The translations under genes were made by a program, and so were the position numbers. The notes under the pieces are model-generated. The model did no database searches, was not told the DNA's origin, and was given only the letters and a program-made list of their open reading frames with translations. Positions 1-6,131 of a DNA stretch of 7,945 nucleotides are shown piece by piece (position 1 is the stretch's first letter; each line of letters starts with the position of its first letter). The stretch is from contig JAAVGQ010000134.1 in NCBI GenBank assembly GCA_014800105.1, positions 1-7,945 of the forward strand. The letters run 5' to 3'. The DNA is from Bacteroidales bacterium. GTDB lineage: Bacteria; Bacteroidota; Bacteroidia; Bacteroidales; Muribaculaceae.

Positions 1-35
1 ACTATTGAAAATCAATGAGTTACGGGATTAATCTG

Positions 36-116
36 TGCCCAGAACAGGACTCGAACCTGCACGCCTCGCAGCACTCGCACCTGAAACGAGCGCGTCTACC
101 ATTCCGCCACCTGGGC
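36..116 (-). tRNA. tRNA-Leu (anticodon CAG)
   Basis: The reverse complement folds as a class II tRNA. The acceptor stem is GCCCAGG paired with TCTGGGC (one G-T pair), followed by discriminator A. The D-arm region GGCGGAATGGTAGACGC is typical of tRNA-Leu. The anticodon stem CTCGT/GCGAG encloses the loop TTCAGGT, giving anticodon CAG. A long variable region follows, then the T arm GCAGG-TTCGAGT-CCTGT. The extended variable arm and the D-arm sequence support leucine identity, reading CTG codons. CCA is not encoded, so it must be added after transcription. No second tRNA and no convincing terminator is visible in the 35 nt downstream. Confidence 0.95.
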
Positions 117-127
117 TTTTGTGTCTA

Positions 128-159
128 CAAAGGTAATAGCTTTGGCGGGGTTTTCCAAA
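128..159 (-). promoter_or_regulatory. Bacteroides-type promoter for tRNA-Leu
   Basis: On the minus strand there is TTTG (156-159), a 20-nt spacer and TACCTTTG (128-135). This fits the Bacteroidetes primary-sigma consensus, TTTG at about -33 and TAnnTTTG at about -7. It lies immediately upstream of the tRNA, putting the transcription start only a few nucleotides before the tRNA 5' end. It is the best-formed promoter in the window and supports independent transcription of the tRNA rather than read-through from cdd. Confidence 0.75.
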
Positions 160-257
160 TTTTTCCTTTGTTTTATTTTCGGAGTGCTGTGTTTTTATCC
201 GTATTATGAAAGAATATAAAGGTTTTAAAAGCGGTGATTGTTACCTGATGTGTTCGG

Positions 258-731
258 TCAGAAGTCGGTGAAGGCAAGGGGGAGGGTTGAGGTGACGGAG
301 GGGAGGATGTAGACCTTGTCACGCGCGGCGAGGAGGACGCGCACGTTGTGTTGGGCAAGCGTTTCGTATTCAAGCAGGGCTTGACGGCACGCTCCGCATG
401 GTGCTGTCGGGTCGGTGGTGAATTCGCCGTCAGTGCCACGGGCGGCTATTGCTATGGCCTCGAATTTGGCTTCAGGATAGCGTGCGCCGGCATAGAAGCA
501 TGCTGAGCGTTCGGCGCATGTGCCTGACGGGTAGGCGACGTTTTCCTGGTTGCTGCCTTCGATAATTTCGCCGTTGTTGAGCAGTATTGCCGCGCCCACT
601 GAGAAGTGGCTGTAGGGGGCATAGGAGCGATATGTTGCCTGGCGTGCCTTTTCAACGAGTATGCGGTCGGTTTCGGAGAGCTCGTCGTATTTATAGACCT
701 GTATTTCGAGGTTGATGTTGATTGTTTCCAT
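258..731 (-). CDS. cdd: cytidine deaminase
   Basis: This 157-residue protein is a homotetramer-type cytidine deaminase, which hydrolytically converts cytidine and deoxycytidine to uridine and deoxyuridine in pyrimidine salvage in the cytoplasm. The family signature is complete. APYSHFSVGAA (38-48) is the substrate-side segment. CAE (72-74) carries the zinc ligand Cys72 and catalytic Glu74, and PCGAC (111-115) supplies zinc ligands Cys112 and Cys115. The Cys-Cys-Cys zinc site indicates the short tetrameric class, although the protein is somewhat longer than the roughly 130 residues usual for that class, with about 15 extra residues at the N terminus. ATG at 729-731 is the only start that keeps this extension. 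The gene lies 18 nt downstream of the TamL-like gene on the same strand with no promoter box between them, so it is probably co-transcribed with it. No functional link between the two is evident. There is no clear terminator before the tRNA. Confidence 0.95.
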   Translation of the reverse strand: METININLEIQVYKYDELSETDRILVEKARQATYRSYAPYSHFSVGAAILLNNGEIIEGSNQENVAYPSGTCAERSACFYAGARYPEAKFEAIAIAARGTDGEFTTDPTAPCGACRQALLEYETLAQHNVRVLLAARDKVYILPSVTSTLPLAFTDF

Positions 732-749
732 GATGACAAATTTTAAAAT

Positions 750-3080
750 TTAGAATGGATAGCCTACTGAGAAGTGGAATGTTGCATCGCGACCCCAGTG
801 GGGGTGTATGAGTGGCCAGGGCTCCTGATTGGCGGCGGGATTGTGGGCTTTGAGGCCGAGGTCGAGTCGCAGGAGGAAGTATGTGAAGTCAAGGCGGATG
901 CCGGCGCCGTAGGCGAGCGCTATTTCTTTGTAGAAGTTGTTGAATTTAAATAGTCCGCCCGGTTGCGTTTCGTAGTTACGGATTGTCCAAATGTTGCCGG
1001 CATCGATGAAGAGTGCGCCTTCGAGCACCCAGAAGAGTTTCGAGCGGTATTCCATGCTCATGAACAGGGATATGTCGCCACACTGGTTGATGAAGTCCAT
1101 AACGGAGTTGCGCGAATCGTATCGGCCTGGACCGAGGGTGCGCACGCCCCAGCCTCGCACGCCGTTGGCGCCTCCGGCATAGAAGCGCTTTTCAAACGGA
1201 ACCATTGATGAGTTGCCGTAGGGGAAGGCTATGCCGGCATCCGCGTGCAGTGAGATGCTGTTGCGGCTGTTCATGAAGTGGTTGTAAGTGTAACCGGCTG
1301 TTCCCTTGAGATACTGGGCGTATTGGATTCCGAAGACCTTGTAGGCGTCGTCATGTTTACGCATATCGGTCATTTTGGAGATGAGGTAAAGAAGATTACC
1401 GGCCATTTCAGCTCCCAGGCGCAGCGTGTATATGTCCTTGGGGCGCTGGGTGGAGCGCATGGTGGTACTGAAGCCACCGGCACGGTTGGTGCGGTAATAA
1501 GAATAGCCCATGCGCATGATGAAGTGATCCTCGTAGCTATAGCGGAGGAGGGGATTGGTGGGCGCGATGGTGTTGATGAAATCAATAGTGCTCTTGGGAA
1601 GGTACACGAAGTTGATGTCGAGGAGGTCAAACGTGCGTCGGCGTGTAGCGGCGCGATTGTTCCACTTGTATTTGATGCCTGCACCGGCAATGATGCGGGT
1701 GTATTCGGGACGTTCCTGGTGGTTGAATGATAGGTTGAATTCGGTTGAAGCTTTGATGCGCTGGCGGTAGCGGCGTTTGAGTATCGGCGCTTCAAACTTG
1801 GGGAAGGTGATGCCAACTTCGGCTCCCACCTCGGTGTATCGGTCGTTGATAAGGCCGTCGAGGTTGCCTGAGAGGCTTTCATAGGAGCCGCGCACTTTAA
1901 CGGTCAGCAGCTCGGAATGCTTTGCAAGGTTGCGGTGCTGATAGGTGACACCGGCACCGACGCCAAGATCTCCCTCTGAGTTGGTGCCTTCGAGTTCAAG
2001 CATGATGCTCTGAGTCTTCGTGCGCGAAATCATTACGGTTGCATCGAGCAGTTCGCAGCCGTCACGTTCTTCGTCGAGGGGTTTGAATGTGATATTTACG
2101 TATTTCAGAATGCCGAGCTGGGCCATTGCCTCGTATGTGCGGTCAACAGCGCGTGAAGAGTAGTAATCACCGACATTTAGGTAGCATTTCTCGTCAATAA
2201 TAGATGGCTTCAGGTAACGGTCGGGACCGTAGATGAGGTAGTAGCCGTGAGAATATATCGTGTCAAGCGGGGTGCCGGGAGCTGCATCGGCCGCAGTGTT
2301 TATGAACACCTTGTTGATGATGTATCGCTTGTGGGGCACGGAATCATTGCCTGCTATGGGCGCCCTGAGTACCATTTCGAGGTCGACCTGCCGGGAAGTG
2401 GCTGAGGTATCAGCGATGAAAGTAATGTACTCGCTCGCAAACGTGTAGTAGCCGTTATTCCTCAGTAGCGAGGTGAGGCGCGTGCGTTCGGTATTGAGGT
2501 TATTGCGATCAAACAGAGTCCCAGGTCTCAACGTAATGGATGAGGAGTCACTGAAAATAATGCGGTTGAGCGCGGTGTCATTGACCGTGTACTTTATGTT
2601 ACGGAGAGTCTGCGGTGCACCGGGCGTAATCTTATAGTTGACTGACATTTTGCGCTTGTCGGTATTCTTTACCGTGTCAATTTCAATAAGGGCGCGGTCG
2701 TAACCTTTATTAATCATTGCCTGCCTGAGCTGGCGTGCTGACTGCTCGGTGAGCTGCGGGGCATAGATGACAGGCTCCTCGCCAAGGCGCCGTACCCACT
2801 TGTTGTACCATTTCGTTGAGTCCTGACCGCTCATGTTGTAAACGCCCAGCTGAAGCTTTGCAAATCCGAGGACTTTGTGATTGGGCACCTGGCGCAGATA
2901 GTTGTGAAGCGAGTTGGCTTTGACATCTGGGGTTTCTTCACTGATAGTTACCGTTGCCTTGTCCAGCAGATACTTATCAGCCGGGACATGACGCACCGAG
3001 CTACAGGATGCCATCATGATGGCCATGACTATAGCTGATAAAGTAATCAGTTTATTACCGGTGGAATGACGTGTAAACAT
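750..3080 (-). CDS. tamL: TamL-like BamA/TamA-family outer-membrane lipoprotein (Omp85)
   Basis: This 776-residue Omp85-superfamily protein is probably the Bacteroidota TamA-like lipoprotein TamL, thought to help insert outer-membrane proteins together with the inner-membrane-anchored partner TamB. The first 25 residues form a lipoprotein signal peptide (charged start, hydrophobic run 11-24, lipobox MASC with acylated Cys26). The next residues, SSVRH, lack the acidic surface-export signal of many Bacteroidota lipoproteins. Residues about 35-350 contain POTRA-like segments. Residues about 355-776 form the C-terminal beta barrel, with alternating aromatic strands, the Omp85 VRGW loop motif (641-644), FIDAGNIW (691-698), and a terminal aromatic residue (Phe776) as expected of a barrel protein. 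Length fits TamL. ATG at 3078-3080 gives a clean signal peptide. No tamB lies on either side; the neighbours are cdd and a divergent orphan. A generic BamA/TamA-type assembly factor is the alternative reading. Confidence 0.88.
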   Translation of the reverse strand: MFTRHSTGNKLITLSAIVMAIMMASCSSVRHVPADKYLLDKATVTISEETPDVKANSLHNYLRQVPNHKVLGFAKLQLGVYNMSGQDSTKWYNKWVRRLGEEPVIYAPQLTEQSARQLRQAMINKGYDRALIEIDTVKNTDKRKMSVNYKITPGAPQTLRNIKYTVNDTALNRIIFSDSSSITLRPGTLFDRNNLNTERTRLTSLLRNNGYYTFASEYITFIADTSATSRQVDLEMVLRAPIAGNDSVPHKRYIINKVFINTAADAAPGTPLDTIYSHGYYLIYGPDRYLKPSIIDEKCYLNVGDYYSSRAVDRTYEAMAQLGILKYVNITFKPLDEERDGCELLDATVMISRTKTQSIMLELEGTNSEGDLGVGAGVTYQHRNLAKHSELLTVKVRGSYESLSGNLDGLINDRYTEVGAEVGITFPKFEAPILKRRYRQRIKASTEFNLSFNHQERPEYTRIIAGAGIKYKWNNRAATRRRTFDLLDINFVYLPKSTIDFINTIAPTNPLLRYSYEDHFIMRMGYSYYRTNRAGGFSTTMRSTQRPKDIYTLRLGAEMAGNLLYLISKMTDMRKHDDAYKVFGIQYAQYLKGTAGYTYNHFMNSRNSISLHADAGIAFPYGNSSMVPFEKRFYAGGANGVRGWGVRTLGPGRYDSRNSVMDFINQCGDISLFMSMEYRSKLFWVLEGALFIDAGNIWTIRNYETQPGGLFKFNNFYKEIALAYGAGIRLDFTYFLLRLDLGLKAHNPAANQEPWPLIHPHWGRDATFHFSVGYPF

Positions 3081-3114
3081 TTCTGCCCGTGAAGTCTCTA
3101 CTCGCTTATTGATA

Positions 3115-3122
3115 CAAAGGTA
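3115..3122 (-). promoter_or_regulatory. -7 box of probable tamL-cdd promoter
   Basis: The minus strand reads TACCTTTG, an exact match to the Bacteroidetes TAnnTTTG box, 34 nt upstream of the tamL start codon. No good TTTG is found 19-21 nt further upstream, so only half the promoter is well formed. The surrounding 13 bases (3113-3125) are identical to those around the tRNA-Leu -7 box at 126-138. Confidence 0.5.
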
Positions 3123-3145
3123 ATAAAAAAATGGTTATGCCATGG

Positions 3146-3163
3146 TGTTATCATAGTATAACA
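3146..3163. promoter_or_regulatory. dyad symmetry upstream of tamL, possible operator
   Basis: TGTTAT (3146-3151) and ATAACA (3158-3163) form a perfect 6-bp inverted repeat around a 6-nt centre. It lies 24-41 nt upstream of the tamL -7 box, overlapping the place where the -33 contact would be. It is in a 225-nt AT-rich divergent intergenic region, where a short dyad can occur by chance. An operator role is only a possibility; no regulator is encoded nearby. Confidence 0.25.
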
Positions 3164-3250
3164 TGCCCTAATCATTAAAAAGGCATTTCGTTTAATTGGA
3201 GATTATTGTTAAAATTAATGTAATTTATGTCTGTTTGTGTATGGATATCT

Positions 3251-3258
3251 TATATTTG
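3251..3258 (+). promoter_or_regulatory. -7 box of probable promoter for the small membrane protein gene
   Basis: TATATTTG is an exact TAnnTTTG match, 47 nt upstream of the ATG at 3306. The upstream element is weak: TTTATG (3224-3229) is at about the right distance but is not a perfect TTTG. A leader of about 40 nt is implied. Confidence 0.45.
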
Positions 3259-3305
3259 TGTTGACTTTCATCAAATAAGGTATTGCGTTTTAAAACTTTA
3301 GAAAT

Positions 3306-3782
3306 ATGGAGAAAATACTTATTATAATTTTTATCGGTAGTTTGAACTTTATATCTCGCGCTCAAATTGTTGACCGTTCTATTAACATGAATTATGCTCA
3401 ATCGGTAACGTATACTTCTGGTCTCAATCAGCAAGGAATTAGTATTACCTTTGATTATAAGCAGACCAAGGAGTGGAAGAATTATAAGACTCTCCGTGCA
3501 ATTGGTTGGAGTGCATTAGGTGTGGGTGTTCCGGTAACCTTTCTCGGAGGAGTTTTATCAGCTTTCCAAAGCAGTATGTCTGGTTCCGGAGCTCTTGGTA
3601 TTCCAGTTATCGTTGCCGGTGGTGTAATGACATTATCGAGTATCCCCTTGCTTACATGCGCCTACTACTATAGACGAAAGGCGATTAAGCTAAAAGTAAG
3701 TATGAGCTCTGTTGAGAGTGGGTTCACTTCTTATACAAGTGTGAATTATTCTCCTGCACTCAGTTTTGCAGTTTCTTTCTAA
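3306..3782 (+). CDS. hypothetical membrane protein with signal peptide and two transmembrane segments
   Basis: I do not recognise a named family for this 158-residue protein. Residues 1-19 look like a Sec signal peptide (MEK, hydrophobic run 4-16, then SRA before Gln20). A short polar, Tyr/Ser/Thr-rich segment follows (20-60). Residues about 65-87 and 98-121 are two glycine-rich hydrophobic segments, consistent with a helical hairpin, followed by the positive stretch YYRRK (121-125). The final 30 residues are polar and end in LSFAVSF. The pattern resembles small uncharacterised Bacteroidota proteins with a GWxxLGxGVP-type membrane segment, but that is from memory. The gene is the only plus-strand coding region. 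It is AT-richer than its neighbours and uses many ATT, TAT and TTT codons, which suggests different ancestry or low expression. It has its own promoter box upstream and a terminator 28 nt downstream, so it is a single-gene unit. Confidence 0.75.
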   Translation: MEKILIIIFIGSLNFISRAQIVDRSINMNYAQSVTYTSGLNQQGISITFDYKQTKEWKNYKTLRAIGWSALGVGVPVTFLGGVLSAFQSSMSGSGALGIPVIVAGGVMTLSSIPLLTCAYYYRRKAIKLKVSMSSVESGFTSYTSVNYSPALSFAVSF

Positions 3783-3810
3783 ACTATTTGTGTTTAGGAG
3801 AAAGATTGAA

Positions 3811-3854
3811 AAACGAGCCTTGCGTTGCTGGGAAAAGGCGCGCAAGGCTCGTTT
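3811..3854. terminator. bidirectional terminator hairpin between convergent genes
   Basis: AAACGAGCCTTGCG (3811-3824) and CGCAAGGCTCGTTT (3841-3854) are a perfect 14-bp inverted repeat around a 16-nt loop. Read on the minus strand, the stem runs into TTTTT, giving an intrinsic terminator 25 nt after the ROK kinase stop codon. On the plus strand the stem lies 28 nt after the stop of the small membrane protein, with a shorter TTT tail. It most likely ends both converging transcripts. Confidence 0.85.
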
Positions 3855-3878
3855 ATGAGTGTTCTTAAAGAGAACGGT

Positions 3879-4838
3879 TTATTTTGCTTCCCAACCGAGG
3901 GCTGATGCACCGAGAACGGCTGCGTCAGCTTCCTTGAGCTCGCTGGGGAGAATCTTTACCTTGTTCTTCCAGATGCTGAGCATGTTCTTCTCCATGCTGT
4001 TGCGCAGGGGCTTCATGAGAAGGTCACCGCTCTTGGCAAGACCACCAAAGAGCACGAATGCCTCGGGAGCTGAGAATACAGTGAAGTCAGCGAGTGCTTC
4101 GCCAAGGATTTCGCCGGTGTATTCGAAGATTTCGTTAGCGATTTTATCACCTGCGATAGCTGCATCATATACGTCCTTTGATGTAATCTGGTCGATGGGG
4201 ATGTTACGGAGCACTGAGGGCTCGGTTCTGATTTCGAGGAACTCGCGTGCGGTGCGTGCTACGCCTGTAGCTGAACAGTAAGTCTCGAGACAGCCGGTGC
4301 GACCGCAGCCACACAGGCGACCGTTGGTGCGCTTGGAGATTACGTGGCCGAGCTCGCCTGCAAAACCATCATGACCGTAAACAACCTGACCGTTGATAAC
4401 GATACCTGAGCCTACGCCTGTACCAAGGGTAATCATGATGAAATCCTTGAGACCACGTGCAGCGCCGTAAGTCATTTCACCGATTGCTGCTGCGTTGGCA
4501 TCGTTTGTGATAGCCACGGGAATGCCGAATTTCTCGCGCATCATTGCTGCGAGGGGTATGGGGGTGGGCCAGGGGAGGTTAACGCCGTCCTCAATCATTC
4601 CGGTAAAGAAGTTGGCGTTGGGGGCACCGATACCGATACCGTGGATTTTGTCAACGGTTTCAGTTGCTTCCATGAGCTTTGTGAGCTCAGTGTAAAGTTC
4701 ATCGATATAGTCATTGATGTTGCTGTGCTTGCGGGTCTTGATTGAAGAGCTTGCAATTACAGTGCCACGGGCGTCAACGATTCCGAAAACTGTGTTGGTA
4801 CCACCTATGTCGATACCTACTACGTAAGGTTTACTCAT
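3879..4838 (-). CDS. ROK-family sugar kinase, probably glucokinase
   Basis: This 319-residue cytoplasmic ROK kinase phosphorylates a hexose with ATP; glucose to glucose-6-phosphate is the likeliest reaction. The phosphate-binding DIGGTNT (10-16) opens the N-terminal lobe. NLPW (87-90) and TNDANAA (111-117) hold sugar-contact residues and the catalytic base Asp113. LGTGVGSG (138-145) is the second nucleotide loop. ExGH is Glu162-Leu-Gly-His165, and CGCGRTGCLE (176-185) gives the ROK zinc site (His165, Cys176, Cys178, Cys183) and sugar-contact Glu185. There is no N-terminal helix-turn-helix, so it is an enzyme and not a ROK repressor. Length is normal. It is the last gene of the unit with the Mur ligase and Ddl-like genes: 68 nt after the Ddl-like stop, no TAnnTTTG box between, and a terminator just after. 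Sugar specificity within ROK (glucose, N-acetylmannosamine, N-acetylglucosamine) cannot be fixed from motifs; an amino-sugar role would suit the cell-wall neighbours but is inference. Confidence 0.9.
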   Translation of the reverse strand: MSKPYVVGIDIGGTNTVFGIVDARGTVIASSSIKTRKHSNINDYIDELYTELTKLMEATETVDKIHGIGIGAPNANFFTGMIEDGVNLPWPTPIPLAAMMREKFGIPVAITNDANAAAIGEMTYGAARGLKDFIMITLGTGVGSGIVINGQVVYGHDGFAGELGHVISKRTNGRLCGCGRTGCLETYCSATGVARTAREFLEIRTEPSVLRNIPIDQITSKDVYDAAIAGDKIANEIFEYTGEILGEALADFTVFSAPEAFVLFGGLAKSGDLLMKPLRNSMEKNMLSIWKNKVKILPSELKEADAAVLGASALGWEAK

Positions 4839-4906
4839 GATAATAATTAGTTAAATGTAAAAGTAAGAAGTTCTTTATGAATTATGGAGAGAGCAATTGG
4901 GATGTT

Positions 4907-6091
4907 TTATTTCTTTACGCCACCTTTGGCACCCTTTACACCGCCACCCAGAGAGAAGATGTTACGGTCGTATGTGCTGATTTTCATTGCCTGCTCGCGC
5001 TGGCGCTTGATTGCGAGAGCAACGAGGCGTTCCATCAGTTTGTCAAATTTGAGCCCCGTAGCTTCCCACAGGTAGAATGAGAGCGAACCGGGGATGGTGT
5101 TGATTTCGTTGACATAAACCTTCTGAGTTTCCTTGTCAACGATGACGTCGACACGGCTCACACCGTGGCAGGAAAGCACACGGAATGTCTCGCCGGCGAG
5201 GTGCCGTATATGCTTGGTCATGTCCTCGGGTAGCTCGGCGGGGATGCGCTTCTGTGAAGCCTGCATGCCTTTTGCACCCTTGGAGCCACCCATATATTTA
5301 TCCTCGTAGGTGAGGAAATCACCTGTCTTGATGGGCTCTTCGAGAACTGAGGTGGTATAGTCGTCACAGTCGCCGAGGACTGAACAGTTGATTTCCTGGA
5401 GGTTTTCAACGAGGTCTTCAACGATGATGCGGGTTGAATAGCGCTCGGCCTCGCGAACGCGGTTGCATAGCTGCTCGCGATTGTCAGCACGACCAATGCC
5501 CACGCTTGAGCCAAGGTTAGCCGGTTTTACAATGACGGGATAGCCAAGTTTTTCCTCGATGCGGGCAATCAGTGACTCCTGTTCCTTGAACCACTGCTTG
5601 TCAGTGAACCAAACGTAGTCAACAACGGGAATGTCGTTGGCCTGAAGAATCATTTTCATGGTGATTTTATCCATTCCGTTGGCTGAGGACAGTGTGTTGC
5701 ACCCGGCAAAGGGGATTCCGATAGTCTCGAGAAGTCCCTCGAATGTCCCGTCCTCTCCGTTAGAGCCATGGAGCACGGGAATCACAACGTCAAGCTTAGT
5801 GGCAATGCCATTGCTCCAGAAGGGCTTGTCATAATAATAGAGGTTGAAGTCTCCTGTCTCGGGGCGCATGTAAACACGCTTGCATTTCTTGAGAAGCGCG
5901 GGGATATTGCGGAAGTTAGAAACCTCAAGCAGAGCTTCGCCCGTGTACCACTTGCCGTCCTTGGCAATGTAGACGGGTGTCACGTCAAAGCGGTTGCGGT
6001 CAATAGCGTGCATGGCCTGTGAAGCAGAAATTACTGAAATTTCATGCTCGGTTGAACGGCCACCGAAAAATACACCTATATTGGTTTTCAT
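4907..6091 (-). CDS. D-alanine--D-alanine ligase family ATP-grasp protein
   Basis: This 394-residue cytoplasmic ATP-grasp ligase is of the Ddl family, which joins two D-alanines for peptidoglycan precursors. GGRSTEHEIS (10-19) holds the first D-Ala-binding Glu15. HGSNGEDG (108-115) and GMDK (139-142) are family signatures. VKPANLGSSVGIG (188-200) is the ATP-binding glycine-rich loop, with Lys189 and Ser195-Ser196. RVDVIVD (313-319) and NEINTIPGS (328-336) hold the metal ligands. It is longer than typical Ddl (about 305-370). The omega-loop region, YEDKYMGGSKGAKGMQAS (262-279), is expanded and glycine/lysine rich. The segment after NTIPG reads SLSFYLWE instead of the usual F/M-T-x-x-S, so the second substrate may differ. 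The Lys/Gly-rich tail (383-394) is unusual. It resembles Ddl homologues I recall from Clostridia more than the Bacteroides housekeeping Ddl. It lies 40 nt downstream of the Mur ligase gene. The enzyme class is firm; the exact substrate pair is not. Confidence 0.85.
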   Translation of the reverse strand: MKTNIGVFFGGRSTEHEISVISASQAMHAIDRNRFDVTPVYIAKDGKWYTGEALLEVSNFRNIPALLKKCKRVYMRPETGDFNLYYYDKPFWSNGIATKLDVVIPVLHGSNGEDGTFEGLLETIGIPFAGCNTLSSANGMDKITMKMILQANDIPVVDYVWFTDKQWFKEQESLIARIEEKLGYPVIVKPANLGSSVGIGRADNREQLCNRVREAERYSTRIIVEDLVENLQEINCSVLGDCDDYTTSVLEEPIKTGDFLTYEDKYMGGSKGAKGMQASQKRIPAELPEDMTKHIRHLAGETFRVLSCHGVSRVDVIVDKETQKVYVNEINTIPGSLSFYLWEATGLKFDKLMERLVALAIKRQREQAMKISTYDRNIFSLGGGVKGAKGGVKK

Positions 6092-6131
6092 TTCGTTCTA
6101 TCTTAATGGGATTTTTTATATTCCTTGTTGA

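Noticed and set aside
4..16. Small hairpin ATTGA/TCAAT downstream of tRNA-Leu
   Set aside because: The stem is only 5 AT-rich base pairs with no T-run after it, too weak to call a terminator.
1278..1882. Long open frames inside tamL on both strands (150 aa plus, 170 aa minus)
   Set aside because: They lie within the well-supported TamL frame, have low-complexity compositions typical of shadow frames, and show no recognisable domain.
3225..3434. Minus-strand 69-aa frame across the start of the small membrane protein
   Set aside because: It overlaps the plus-strand promoter box and signal peptide and has no recognisable features.
3861..3875. Small inverted repeat GTTCTT/GAGAAC just after the ROK kinase
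   Set aside because: It is a 6-bp stem with a wobble pair and a 3-nt loop; the adjacent 14-bp hairpin explains termination far better.
3859..4281. Plus-strand 140-aa open frame opposite the ROK kinase
   Set aside because: It is antisense to a gene with complete ROK motifs and overlaps the terminator region; its composition is that of a shadow frame.
3879..4838. ROK protein as a transcriptional repressor (NagC/Mlc type)
   Set aside because: The protein begins directly with the kinase phosphate motif and has no N-terminal helix-turn-helix.
4907..6091. Ddl-like gene as a vancomycin-resistance ligase (VanA/VanC type)
   Set aside because: There is no vanH, vanX, vanT or vanRS neighbour, and the post-NTxPG segment does not match the Van ligases I know.
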